A DNA stretch of 54,054 nucleotides from Paludibacteraceae bacterium (GCA_016283095.1 JAEEMG010000045.1:1-54054); one strand, 5' to 3'. Shown: positions 43,867 through 52,593, counted from the stretch's first letter. Notes: generated from the sequence alone by a model not told the origin. Numbers and translations are program-made.

Positions 43867-44247
43867 ATGTCAAAGGAAACAGAAACACAGAGCTCGCAGT
43901 ATAATATTATTGCAGCTGGAACAAAGATGACGGGTGATATCACATCTGATACAAATTTCCGTTTGGATGGACAGATCAACGGAACATTGAAGTGTAGAGG
44001 AAAGGTCATCATCGGTCAGAATGGAGCCATGGAAGGCACATTGGAGTGCATAAATGCGGAAATCTTAGGTAAGTTTACTGGAAAACTAGTTGTGACAGAG
44101 GCACTTCATTTGAAGGCAACATCACGAGTTGAAGGTGAAATCAAGACAAAGATATTGTCAGTTGAACCTAACGCTAAGTTCACTGGAAACTGTGATATGA
44201 GTCAGGCAAACGGACCTCAGCCACAGAACCCACAGCTTAAAAAATAA
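43867..44247 (+). CDS. Bactofilin-type polymer-forming protein
   Basis: A 126-residue protein with the bactofilin core: NIIAAGTKMTGDITSDTNFR, LDGQINGTLKCRGKVIIGQN and LECINAEILGKFTGKLVV, repeats that fold as a right-handed beta-helix and polymerise without nucleotide. Bactofilins act as cytoskeletal scaffolds near the cell envelope. The flanks are short and unstructured (KETETQSSQ, NGPQPQNPQLKK). It ends the housekeeping run and is followed by a strong terminator. Confidence 0.93.
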   Translation: MSKETETQSSQYNIIAAGTKMTGDITSDTNFRLDGQINGTLKCRGKVIIGQNGAMEGTLECINAEILGKFTGKLVVTEALHLKATSRVEGEIKTKILSVEPNAKFTGNCDMSQANGPQPQNPQLKK

Positions 44248-44275
44248 TTCGTTTTAACGACGGTTGTTTTTTTTC

Positions 44276-44305
44276 AGAGACGTTGCGATGCAACGTCTCT
44301 TTTTG
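44276..44305 (+). terminator. Intrinsic terminator after the bactofilin gene
   Basis: AGAGACGTTGC (44276-44286) pairs perfectly with GCAACGTCTCT (44290-44300) around GAT, followed by a T run. It belongs to the same GAGACG/CGTCTC stem class as other terminators and loose palindromes in the window. Confidence 0.93.
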
Positions 44306-44400
44306 TTTCGTTAGGAAACGTAGAGCCTTGGTATGCGTGATAACCGAGGATGCCAGTGCACTACTTCGTAGCACACTTCGGCATCCCGGTTACAGAAATA

Positions 44401-44529
44401 GCGTCTTCCAGACGCGAGAAATGCGGCCTCTATGTTTGTTGCCTGGAAGGCAATACAGAGCGAAGCGAGAGTAACCCGGGACGAAGTCTCGGGTGTAGAA
44501 GAGTGTGGAGGAATCTGTCTGGAAGACAG
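44401..44529. repeat. GGA-triloop hairpins and CCCGG palindrome, copy 2
   Basis: GCGTCT-TCC-AGACGC (44401-44415, the reverse complement of 227-241), GCCT-GGA-AGGC (44441-44451), the palindrome ACCCGGG/CTCGGGT (44474-44494) and CTGTCT-GGA-AGACAG (44515-44529). Stems differ but the GGA loop with CT/AG closing pairs is kept. The 748-base stretch 44248-44995 holds no gene that I can support, only terminators and repeats. Confidence 0.6.
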
Positions 44530-44690
44530 TACTTTGTGTTGTTTTATGAATTCCTATTCATTAAAATTTTATTGCTCCAAATTTATAAAAATAACATGGA
44601 ATGTTTAATGTTTTTTTTGAAAAACAATTTAAACTCTTGTCGTCTATGTTCTCTAATTATAAATGCAAAATAAAACGATCGCATTTTCTA

Positions 44691-44998
44691 TAACCCCTAA
44701 AGGGGTAATGAATGAAATCCATCATCATATTTTTTACCAATATATAACGTCTGACGACGTAATTGTGGGTATTTGTGGTTTGGGCGACCACAAGGGATCG
44801 CGCCTACGGATAAAATCCCATCAGACGTATATCGTGACAATTATGCAATCTGCATTGACCATGACACGCACGTCTAGATTGACCATGACACGCACGTCCG
44901 TGCGTCTCTACGTGGTGCAATGCTATATATTTATCGGACAAATCCCATCAGATGTATTTCCCAACAATTATGCATTACGAATTATGAATTATGAATTA
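44691..44998 (-). repeat. Most complete modular 3' repeat, after the YopX-domain gene
   Basis: Read on the minus strand from the end of the YopX-domain gene: heptads (AATTCATAATTCATAATT), the TTGTTGGGAAATACATCTGA block, the GTAGAGACGCACGGACGTGC palindrome with a 24-base tandem duplicate, a second heptad and block, the GGGGC-type palindrome (44782-44809), the GTCAGACG module and finally TTACCCCTTTAGGGGTTATA (44691-44710). It is colinear with 53380-53645 on the plus strand. Confidence 0.75.
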
Positions 44999-46090
44999 TG
45001 AATTCGGAATGCACCCGCACATATAATCCAACGTATCTTCTGTCACTAACCATATTGTAATCCACGATGGTAGCACGACGTTGGTGATGTTGTATTGACG
45101 AAGGGGACGGAATAACTTCGCTACTTCTCGTTTCTCGCTCTCATCGAGAAATAGCGACTTGGCAAAGTCGCAGATGATGAATTTTGTCTCAGGATGACGA
45201 TGCACATAGATCATGAATTCATTTAATGAATCTTTGAGTTGGTCTGCTACACTGTCGGCTTCTTCGTTGAGACGGATGTTACGTATCTCACCTTCGTAGT
45301 CGTCTGGAATATTGTCGGCATACAGTGTGCTGCATGGACCTTCTTCGTCGTCGATAAACTCATCTCCGTCTACACATACAAGCTGGAAATCTCCGTGCAT
45401 GGCGTTGTTGATGTCGGAGTAAAGGGTTTTATTGCCTCTTTTTTTAATAGGTTCACATCCTTTTATGAAACTTGGGGAGTCTTTTGCAGATGAGGCTCTT
45501 TCCACAATTTCTTCAGTTTTCATTCCTCCCATATAGAATTGCGACGTGGACCAGAATACAAAATGAGAATCGAAGAAATCGAACATTTCTCTATTCATCT
45601 CGCTGTATGCTGTGCCTACGACGTGGATTCCGTGTTTACACATTGAAAACATCATGTCAAAATTGTCGCAAATGAGACTTGGCTCCTCCACATATGGCAG
45701 ATATCTCACAACAGAGGTAAATCCCAATTCTCCATTTTCCCCTTTCACAGACGCGATATCTCCTGTGTAAATTTCCCTACCAGTATCATCTCGATAACCG
45801 GTCTGCACCCCTGCGAATATGACGGGTACCGTCGACCACAGGGAATTTCCCATTTGATCGCATTGATGGTATCTGGTATAGGCACGATTCTTTGTCACCA
45901 ACATCATTCTTTCCATTGACTTGAAATAGAAATCTCCGAAATAGGCGTAGTCAAACTTGCCTTCCGGATTGATGAAACGAACTTTGCGACGATTAAGGAC
46001 GTGTTTTAAATCCTTACGCTCATATATGTCGTTGCGATATTGTTGACACAAATCAAATATTCCCTCCAAACTGAATTTGTTATGCTCCAT
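44996..46090 (-). CDS. YopX-domain protein with a second C-terminal domain
   Basis: A 364-residue protein. Residues near 90-130 (AGVQTGYRDDTGREIYTGDI, then VRYLPY) match the phage-type YopX domain. The C-terminal part (HPETKFIICDFAKSLFLDES, then LFRPLRQYNITNVVLPSWIT) loosely resembles a Bacteroidota domain with a conserved NI-x-LP ending; I cannot name it. A perfect AAGGAGG lies 7 bases before the ATG, unusual in this genome and possibly a sign of phage or mobile origin. The last residues (Pro-Asn-Ser-stop) are formed by repeat heptads. Function is unknown. Confidence 0.7.
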   Translation of the reverse strand: MEHNKFSLEGIFDLCQQYRNDIYERKDLKHVLNRRKVRFINPEGKFDYAYFGDFYFKSMERMMLVTKNRAYTRYHQCDQMGNSLWSTVPVIFAGVQTGYRDDTGREIYTGDIASVKGENGELGFTSVVRYLPYVEEPSLICDNFDMMFSMCKHGIHVVGTAYSEMNREMFDFFDSHFVFWSTSQFYMGGMKTEEIVERASSAKDSPSFIKGCEPIKKRGNKTLYSDINNAMHGDFQLVCVDGDEFIDDEEGPCSTLYADNIPDDYEGEIRNIRLNEEADSVADQLKDSLNEFMIYVHRHPETKFIICDFAKSLFLDESEKREVAKLFRPLRQYNITNVVLPSWITIWLVTEDTLDYMCGCIPNS

Positions 46091-46097
46091 AATTTAT

Positions 46098-46104
46098 CCT
46101 CCTT
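46098..46104 (-). promoter_or_regulatory. Perfect Shine-Dalgarno of the YopX-domain gene
   Basis: The minus strand reads AAGGAGG, 7 bases before the ATG at 46090. Only infC has another such site before a gene start in this window, as far as I could see. Confidence 0.75.
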
Positions 46105-46179
46105 GATTTTACTTTTCTAATGCAAAGTAAAACCGAACCTACGCCAACTGGTTGCGGAGGTTTTGGAAATTTTGGAAAA

Positions 46180-46310
46180 AATGCAGAGACGTTGTATTAT
46201 AGTGTCTCTTCATTTATGGTCAGGGCGACCACAAGGGTTCGCCCCTACGGACAAATCAAATCCTCAGATGGATTTCCCAACAAATACGAATTACGCATTA
46301 TGATTTTTTG
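46180..46310 (-). repeat. Modular 3' repeat after the retropepsin gene
   Basis: On the minus strand, heptads (AATCATAATGCGTAATTCG) begin inside the last codons of the retropepsin gene, followed by TTGTTGGGAAATCCATCTGA, the palindrome from CCGTAGGGGCGAA to GGTCGCCC (46250-46223) and a GAGACACTATAATACAACGT segment. The order agrees with the other copies, with the later modules missing. Confidence 0.7.
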
Positions 46311-46746
46311 AAAAATCAAGATTTCTGGTTGATGGTCTTTCGTATGTAAATTTTGTTCGACCATTAGCATTGGTAATGGCGATATCCATTTCTTTCATGA
46401 CATCCATTCCGATAATCATATCGTGGTCTGGAATGTCATCTACATAGACCTCCAAATTCTCAATTGTTTCACTGCTTGGTAATCCTAAATGGACTTTTGC
46501 AACCCAAATTTCATGGTCTTCTCCTCCAATCCCTCCTATTTGTCCTGTTCCTATTTCCTTTAATCCAAGTGCTTCTGCGATTTCTGGACAAATTACGGTT
46601 ATTTCTGCTCCAGTATCCCAAATACAGTTTGTTGTATGATAGTATGCGTGAGGTACGCCTTTTGACAAATCATCAGGAGTGAAGACTAAACAATTTGTGA
46701 CAATTACAGACACGTGATCTGCAAATTCTTTTGTAAATGAACTCAT
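46291..46746 (-). CDS. Retropepsin-like aspartic protease
   Basis: A 151-residue single-domain protein. The active-site motif CIWDTGAEITVI (D-T-G-A) and the second hallmark HDMIIGMDVM (I-I-G-x-D) mark a retropepsin-like protease of clan AA. One such domain would work as a homodimer. The start ATG at 46746 overlaps the stop of the small upstream gene (ATGA), so translation is coupled. No signal peptide is present, so it should act in the cytoplasm. The last residues (Asn-His-Asn-Ala) are encoded by repeat heptads. The substrate is unknown. Confidence 0.8.
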   Translation of the reverse strand: MSSFTKEFADHVSVIVTNCLVFTPDDLSKGVPHAYYHTTNCIWDTGAEITVICPEIAEALGLKEIGTGQIGGIGGEDHEIWVAKVHLGLPSSETIENLEVYVDDIPDHDMIIGMDVMKEMDIAITNANGRTKFTYERPSTRNLDFSKNHNA

Positions 46747-46934
46747 TTTAATAATTCGGATAGTGGACGTGAATTGTGTGGTCCTTCGTTTAATCTTAAT
46801 GTACAATTTTTAACACTAAACCCTATGGCTTTTTTCCCAGTATGGCAGTTTCGTTTAGGGATAGTCACTTCTTTCGACTTTGCACGAAGTTCTTGTAAGA
46901 ACTCTTCAAATGTAGAATTTTCTAATTTTCCCAT
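46743..46934 (-). CDS. Small protein coupled to the retropepsin gene
   Basis: A 63-residue protein (MGKLENSTFEEFLQELRAKS, then TIPKRNCHTGKKAIGFSVKN) with a basic centre and a short N-terminal helix. It matches no family I know. Its stop overlaps the protease start by 4 bases, and a full promoter lies just upstream, so it and the protease form a two-gene unit. It may be a partner or substrate of the protease. Confidence 0.65.
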   Translation of the reverse strand: MGKLENSTFEEFLQELRAKSKEVTIPKRNCHTGKKAIGFSVKNCTLRLNEGPHNSRPLSELLK

Positions 46935-46964
46935 AGTTTTATCTTGTTACTAATTTAACGATTG

Positions 46965-46994
46965 CAAAAATACAAAATTTTTACATGTTAGCAA
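46965..46994 (-). promoter_or_regulatory. Promoter of the small-protein/retropepsin unit
   Basis: On the minus strand TTG (46992-46994), a 19-base spacer and TATTTTTG (46965-46972) match the Bacteroidota consensus, 31 bases before the small gene. The unit is therefore expressed separately from mcrBC. Confidence 0.7.
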
Positions 46995-47050
46995 AAACAT
47001 GCGGTCCATGGTTGGGGGAAAATCGATATTGTAGTTAGTAATAAATTTAG

Positions 47051-48379
47051 TTATTGGAACAGCTTTCCTTGCAATTCCTCTTCATTGTTTTTAATTGCAG
47101 ATGCGAATTCAAACCAGTTAGTTGCGTCTTGTGGAATATATAATGGTAATACTTTAATGGATCCTTCATATCCTGCAAGTTTATATTCACAAATATCTAT
47201 ATTATCTTTATCACTTGGATAGATATACCCACCAAGTTGATATTTCATGCAATACATATAAGTCACAACCTGATATAGATCATCTCTGCCAACCTTACCG
47301 CCTAAATGCTTGTATTTTGCATCTAATATCATTTTTTTACTTTCACTATAAAAATCCGGGTATAATCTTCTATAACATTTGTCAAAATAATTTTCATCAT
47401 CTGTATTGTCAAACATCTTTATGCCTCCGACGTTTGTTTTGTTCTCTGGATGCTTGAATCCTAATGGTTTGAGAATGGTATGTAAATATTCCTCCCACAG
47501 CCAAGCACCGTCAAACAAGACTCCGTAAACTTGATCTTTTTCTTCCCCAAATTTGATAGTTTCGTGTCGCAGGATCTGCAAACAGATCTTTTGAAGAGTC
47601 GTGTATTCCGAAAAATATGGATGTCGGACAGGTCGAAGATTTTGATTGATTATTTGAACTCGTTTCTGATTGTTGTAAGATGGTGTTGCCATCACAATCT
47701 GAGAAACACAATTCTTAGTCTCTGAGTCGCTGGAAAGAATTGTTTTTCCAGCCTCTTTTATACGGATATATTCTATGGTATGGCGAACTAGCTGAGTAAT
47801 CTCATTATCATAACTATGTTCACGGGTTGTATATGCAACAGTGCCATGAAAAGGAATGTTTTGACGGATATGTTGTGTCACATTTATTGTTCCTCTCACA
47901 TTAGCATCATTATGTTCGAATCGTTGGTATTTTTTGAATAATCCTTGAGCTAATGCCTTTTTAAGATAGTAAGGAAACAAATATATCAAGAAGTCGAAAA
48001 TCGGGTCTGTGCTCTTTGAATGTTTTATGTCAAACAGGTTGATAGAAAACACTCTTTGAAGCATATAGTGCATGAAATAATCAGAATTATTTCTGTCGAA
48101 ACGAGAGCTGATTGTCAACTGAGTTTCATTGACGCCAATAAATCCCATGATATTTCCAGTAGAGATTTCATCGCCAGATAACGACAAAATACAGTTTTCG
48201 TTAATCTTGTCGCCATGTTGATTGAAATCTCGAGGAAATACCAATAGATTATGATTGTTGGAATTAGACAGATCAGAAATCTTGACATTAGAGATACGTT
48301 TCAAGTTTTCAAGATCTTTAGTGTCTGCATTCAGCAATTTGGTCCAATCGTGATTATCAGTTATTCTCAGATGAGTCAT
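47051..48379 (-). CDS. mcrC: McrC-like subunit of a modification-dependent restriction system
   Basis: A 442-residue protein of the McrC family: a helical N-terminal part (GFIGVNETQLTISSRFDRNN, FDFLIYLFPYYLKKALAQGL), FEHNDANVRGTINVTQHIRQN and a C-terminal PD-(D/E)xK nuclease domain with LYPDFYSESKKMILDAKYKH. With McrB it should cut DNA that carries modified cytosine. The start overlaps the mcrB end by 23 bases, so translation is coupled. Confidence 0.9.
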   Translation of the reverse strand: MTHLRITDNHDWTKLLNADTKDLENLKRISNVKISDLSNSNNHNLLVFPRDFNQHGDKINENCILSLSGDEISTGNIMGFIGVNETQLTISSRFDRNNSDYFMHYMLQRVFSINLFDIKHSKSTDPIFDFLIYLFPYYLKKALAQGLFKKYQRFEHNDANVRGTINVTQHIRQNIPFHGTVAYTTREHSYDNEITQLVRHTIEYIRIKEAGKTILSSDSETKNCVSQIVMATPSYNNQKRVQIINQNLRPVRHPYFSEYTTLQKICLQILRHETIKFGEEKDQVYGVLFDGAWLWEEYLHTILKPLGFKHPENKTNVGGIKMFDNTDDENYFDKCYRRLYPDFYSESKKMILDAKYKHLGGKVGRDDLYQVVTYMYCMKYQLGGYIYPSDKDNIDICEYKLAGYEGSIKVLPLYIPQDATNWFEFASAIKNNEEELQGKLFQ

Positions 48380-49913
48380 CTTGATTTTCGTTATTGTAAG
48401 CAGATTTTAGTTTGTTTAGCGATTCTTCAATATTTGGATAGCCACGCAAATACTCACGCAAAAGACCTTCAATATGGTAATTCCATAACTGCCCAAAATC
48501 ATTATCATAGTTCTTTAATTTCAAGAAGTAACTTGCTCCAATATGATATGCAGAAGAAAGGCCTTCGGTTTTCTCAATAGCCTTGTTGAGATTGATCATG
48601 CGATTAATGGCTTTCTCTTTTATTGATGAATCCAAATTATCAAGCATTCCAATATTCTCTTCTGCTTTGATTTCCTTGAATGCAAATCTACGACGGAAAG
48701 CGAAATCCATACTCTCAACACTACGGTCGATGTCATTCATTGTACCGATGATGTAAACATTTTCTGGGACAAAGAATCCTTCATGAAACTCGTCGTCTTC
48801 ATCAACAAGGTTTTGATATTGAGTTTTTACAAGACCTTTGGGTTTGCCATTTTCATCAACACCACGATAACCAGGATCAATAGAAAAGAATAATTCGCCA
48901 AAAATCTTTGAAATTTCACCACGATTGATTTCGTCAATGATGAAAACATAATTTTTATTTATGTTTTGTTGTTCCTCAATTTGTATGTCATAGTTATTTT
49001 TTATGTATTCTGCAATAGCAGGGATATATGATGATGTGTCTTCATTGTTTTTCAAATGATTTAGAATCTTTTCTTTTTCGATAAACTGATGAGTTCCTAA
49101 TTCTGTATTAGGAACTGCGAACAAGTTATCATCTTTAAATATGACTTTAAAATCCTTTTTATAGATAAGAGTATTAAGGGTAAGCCCATTTTTGGCAATG
49201 TCTTCGATAAATTTTGAATATACTTCATCGAAGTTGCTTTTTGTAATAGACATTGCTTTTTTGCAAAACTCTTTGAAAACTCCGTCTTTACGTTCGAATC
49301 CTACTGAACCAGAATTGTCTTGTATAGGTCGTAGCCCCTCCACAAAGTCAGTGTAGTCGTATGATGGATGAAACTGAACAAATCCAATTTCATCATCGTT
49401 ACATCCCATTGCTTTGGCGATCTCTTTTGCCAAATATGTTTTACCTGTGCCTGGTGCACCTGTAAGAATGAGGTTGTGGTTGGATTCAAGAAGTTGTTTG
49501 TTAAATTCCATATTTTTCGTTTCTATCATTTTTCCCGATTCTATCATTGCATAATCTTTCATTGCATCATCTCTCATCATTTCAATTGTTGATCGATAAG
49601 AAATCCAATCAAAATCAATACCGTTAGGCAACATTTTCCAATCAACAGAAAAAATAGAATTACTGATTTTTGAAACAACAATTCCAATTGCTGTCAAACG
49701 TGTAAAGGTAATATTATGGTTGGCTCCTTTTGTGGAACTTGTTTTTGCTAATAAAACATCTCCTATCTGAATCTGATTGATTAAAGATTCATATCTTTTA
49801 TCTCCTGCAGATAAATAACCTTCTTCCCAAATCTTTTCTTTAATAAAACGATCCAGCTGACTGATTTTTCCTCCCCAGTTATATCCTACGGCCCAAAAAT
49901 TTCTTTTATTCAT
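48357..49913 (-). CDS. mcrB: McrB-like AAA+ GTPase with N-terminal reader-like domain
   Basis: A 518-residue protein. Residues 1-110 (MNKRNFWAVGYNWGGKISQL, IQIGDVLLAKTSSTKG, FTRLTAIGIVVSKI) look like a PUA/EVE-type domain of the sort that reads modified bases. The AAA+ domain has Walker A NLILTGAPGTGKTYLAKEI, Walker B VFIIDEINRGEISKIFGELF and IIGTMNDIDRSVESMDFAFR with RRRF, as in McrB. It would drive translocation by GTP. The start at 49913 was chosen because MNKRNFWAVG begins the domain; an ATG 13 codons earlier is less likely. Confidence 0.9.
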   Translation of the reverse strand: MNKRNFWAVGYNWGGKISQLDRFIKEKIWEEGYLSAGDKRYESLINQIQIGDVLLAKTSSTKGANHNITFTRLTAIGIVVSKISNSIFSVDWKMLPNGIDFDWISYRSTIEMMRDDAMKDYAMIESGKMIETKNMEFNKQLLESNHNLILTGAPGTGKTYLAKEIAKAMGCNDDEIGFVQFHPSYDYTDFVEGLRPIQDNSGSVGFERKDGVFKEFCKKAMSITKSNFDEVYSKFIEDIAKNGLTLNTLIYKKDFKVIFKDDNLFAVPNTELGTHQFIEKEKILNHLKNNEDTSSYIPAIAEYIKNNYDIQIEEQQNINKNYVFIIDEINRGEISKIFGELFFSIDPGYRGVDENGKPKGLVKTQYQNLVDEDDEFHEGFFVPENVYIIGTMNDIDRSVESMDFAFRRRFAFKEIKAEENIGMLDNLDSSIKEKAINRMINLNKAIEKTEGLSSAYHIGASYFLKLKNYDNDFGQLWNYHIEGLLREYLRGYPNIEESLNKLKSAYNNENQDDSSENN

Positions 49914-49949
49914 ATTTGTATGTTTGTTGTGGCATCTCAAGCTTATCTG

Positions 49950-49957
49950 CAAAGATA
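49950..49957 (-). promoter_or_regulatory. -7 element of mcrBC
   Basis: The minus strand reads TATCTTTG 37 bases before mcrB, matching TAnnTTTG. No clear -33 is seen. Otherwise the gap 49914-50282 contains only AT-rich sequence and the inverted repeat at 50232. Confidence 0.5.
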
Positions 49958-50231
49958 CATCTCAATTCATTTTTCATAAAATTATTTCCCATGCTCCTCA
50001 ACATTAAGTACTCACTCAAATTTTATGAGAATTTTGTACTCCATATTTCTCATTGTGACTTTATACTTGTTTTCAAATCAGAGAGACCAATTGGTGTATT
50101 ACATTGTAATGTATTTTATTTCGCCACGTGGTAATCTGAAATTGTTGTATTCCGTAATCCAATTCTCCATTTTATTTTGAACGCAAAGTTAGGATAAAGG
50201 TATGCCTGATTGAGGCATAGGTATAAATTAA

Positions 50232-50276
50232 AAATGCTAAATTAAAAATGAATTCCACATTTTTAATTTAGCATTT
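50232..50276. repeat. Perfect 19-base inverted repeat after relA
   Basis: AAATGCTAAATTAAAAATG (50232-50250) and its exact complement (50258-50276) flank a seven-base loop. The arms contain the TTTAGCA heptad. It lies 7 bases after the relA stop and may act as a terminator, although the T tract is broken. Confidence 0.85.
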
Positions 50277-50282
50277 AGCATT

Positions 50283-52484
50283 TTAATTTCTTTCCACACT
50301 CTTCACTCCCTTGATCGCCTTGATCTTCTTGATCACATTGTCCACCTGCTGAAGATCGTTGACGAGCAATGAGATGTGGCCCTGGAACAATCCTGCTACA
50401 CTGTCGACGGAGATGGAACGCATAGAGATATTGCTCTCCTTCTGGATCAGTGATGTGATGTTTGTGACGATTCCCAAATCATCGTTTCCGATAACACGCA
50501 GTGTGCAGACGTATTGTGTGCCTTGCTTGCCGCTCCAACGTGCTTTGACGTAGCGGTAGCCGAATCGTTGGATCATCATCGGCGCGTTCGGACAATCTTT
50601 GCGGTGGATTTTTATACCGCCCTGCGAAAGGATGAATCCGAAGATGTCGTCACCGTAGATCGGATTACAACATTTGGCGAGTGTGTAGTCGATTCCTTTG
50701 ACATTGTCGTCGATGGTGAGCACGTCATCTTTTGAACTGTCTTCTGTAGAGGTAGGGTGGTGCTCGAAATCCTCCGCACTCTTCACCTCATAATCCAATC
50801 CAGGATGCTGCTCCTTCTCTTGAATCTCTGTGTAGATGTCACGGACTTTGGCGACGTCAAGTTCCTCCTCCACAATGTCATTGTAGAATTCCGTCGCCAT
50901 CTTATAGCCTAATCTCTTGATCGTCTTTGCCAATATCGACTCCTCGAGGTCTATCTTCCAGTTCTTGAAGCGACGGTTGAGAAGTTCTTTTCCAAGAGAT
51001 GCGTTGGAGTTTGCCTCCTCACGCAGGAATACTCTGATGCGGCTTTTCGCTTTACTCGTCTTGACGATGCTGAGCCACTCTTTTTTGGGTTTCTGGGTGG
51101 CACTGGTCACAACCTCCAATTGGTCGCCGTTGTTCACCTCATATCTTATGGACACATTCTTGCCACCGATTTTTCCGCCGACGCAATGGTTTCCAAGATT
51201 GCTGTGGATCTGGTAGGCGAAGTCGAGCAGCGTCGCCCCTTTGGGAAGATGTATCAGATCTCCGTTTGGAGTGAAGATAAACACCTCCTTGTCGTAAAGG
51301 TTCATTTTGAATTCTGAGATGCACTCCTCATTTGCGACGTCGGGGTTTTCAAGAATCTCACGGACGTTTGCCATCCATGTGTCGAGCATATTCTCACTCT
51401 TCACACCTTTATATTTGAAGTGGGCAGCGAAACCTTTCTCCGCTATTTCGTCCATACGTTCCGTACGGATCTGCACCTCCACCCATTTACCTTGCGGACC
51501 CATCACAGTGGTGTGTAGACTCTCGTAGCCGTTTGTCTTTGGAATGGAAAGCCAGTCACGCAAACGTTTTGGATTTGGCTGATACTCGTCAGTCACGATA
51601 GAGTAGACACGCCAGCAGTCGCTCTTCTCCTCAGACAATTCGCTGTCGAGGATGATACGGATGGCAAACAGGTCGTAGACATGCTCAAACGTAGTGTTCT
51701 GCTTGCGCATCTTGTTCCAGATGGAATAGATGCTCTTTGTTCGTCCTTTGATTGTGAATTTGAAACCCGCGTCTTCAAGTTTTTGCTTCAGCGGATTGAT
51801 GAAGTCGGCGATATATTTGTCACGGCTGCGTTTAGTCTCGTTCAGTTTATGGGCAATCTCCTTATATGTCTCACGATGCAGACGCTTCATTGACAAATCC
51901 TCCAACTCGCTCTTCACCTTATATAATCCCAGACGGTGAGCCAACGGAGCAAAGAGATAGCTTGCTTCACGTGCCACTCTGTCACCGTCTTCCGATTCTT
52001 CTATAGGATTATATTTCCTGATCAGATATAGCACCTCGCAGATAAGGATGATGATGACGCGGATGTCTTCCGCCAAGCTCATCAGCAGTTTTCTGAAATT
52101 CTCATTCTCCACGCCCACACGTCGACGATAGAACTCGTCCACTTTTTGCTCTCCATGGACAAGTGCGACGATACTGTCTGGGAATGATTTGGCGATATCC
52201 TCTTCCGTCATCAATTCGCATTGTATCATTTCAAAAAGAATCTTTGCGACGCTGGGGCCACCACCAAGACTCACTTCATCGGCAAGAATCAACGCCGTCT
52301 GCACACCTCGCTCTATATGATCAATATCGTCTTCGGATACATTATTTGATTTAACCTTCTCCTCAAACTTATTCATCGCATCACGCACTGGATTAAGTGC
52401 TCCAATCGGTAATTTCTCTTCCGCTATCGACACATATTTGTCGAATCCCTCTTTAATTTCGTCCCATTTCAAATTCGTATCCAT
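50283..52484 (-). CDS. RelA/SpoT family (p)ppGpp synthetase with degenerate hydrolase domain
   Basis: A 733-residue long RSH protein. The synthetase domain near residues 235-385 is intact (RTKSIYSIWNKMRKQNTTFE, DLFAIRIIL, TNGYESLHTTVMGPQGKWVE, VQIRTERMDEIAEKGFAAH). TGS (FTPNGDLIHLPKGATLLDFA), a Cys-containing zinc-finger-like region (LAKCCNPIYGDDI, HRKDCPNA) and a C-terminal ACT domain follow. The N-terminal HD domain has lost its metal ligands: GGPSVAKIL stands where H-P-x-x-V-A is expected, and the HD-x-x-E-D motif is absent. It should therefore only make (p)ppGpp, as RelA does. Confidence 0.9.
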   Translation of the reverse strand: MDTNLKWDEIKEGFDKYVSIAEEKLPIGALNPVRDAMNKFEEKVKSNNVSEDDIDHIERGVQTALILADEVSLGGGPSVAKILFEMIQCELMTEEDIAKSFPDSIVALVHGEQKVDEFYRRRVGVENENFRKLLMSLAEDIRVIIILICEVLYLIRKYNPIEESEDGDRVAREASYLFAPLAHRLGLYKVKSELEDLSMKRLHRETYKEIAHKLNETKRSRDKYIADFINPLKQKLEDAGFKFTIKGRTKSIYSIWNKMRKQNTTFEHVYDLFAIRIILDSELSEEKSDCWRVYSIVTDEYQPNPKRLRDWLSIPKTNGYESLHTTVMGPQGKWVEVQIRTERMDEIAEKGFAAHFKYKGVKSENMLDTWMANVREILENPDVANEECISEFKMNLYDKEVFIFTPNGDLIHLPKGATLLDFAYQIHSNLGNHCVGGKIGGKNVSIRYEVNNGDQLEVVTSATQKPKKEWLSIVKTSKAKSRIRVFLREEANSNASLGKELLNRRFKNWKIDLEESILAKTIKRLGYKMATEFYNDIVEEELDVAKVRDIYTEIQEKEQHPGLDYEVKSAEDFEHHPTSTEDSSKDDVLTIDDNVKGIDYTLAKCCNPIYGDDIFGFILSQGGIKIHRKDCPNAPMMIQRFGYRYVKARWSGKQGTQYVCTLRVIGNDDLGIVTNITSLIQKESNISMRSISVDSVAGLFQGHISLLVNDLQQVDNVIKKIKAIKGVKSVERN

Positions 52485-52581
52485 GCTAATCTATTTTTGT
52501 TACCCTACAAATTTAATCATATTATCATATTTCTCTATATATAATAGGAGATTTGTTTTCGTTTTTCTTCATCATAATTGC

Positions 52582-52589
52582 TACTTTTG
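52582..52589 (+). promoter_or_regulatory. -7 element overlapping the start of the YgjP-like gene
   Basis: TACTTTTG ends 4 bases before the ATG at 52594, so transcription would begin at or next to the start codon. Confidence 0.5.
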
Positions 52590-52593
52590 CGAC

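Noticed and set aside
44283-45001. Three short open frames after the bactofilin gene
   Set aside because: Their sequence is terminator, GGA-hairpin and composite-repeat DNA; similar peptides arise from the reverse copy at 53478-53690, so they are repeat translations.
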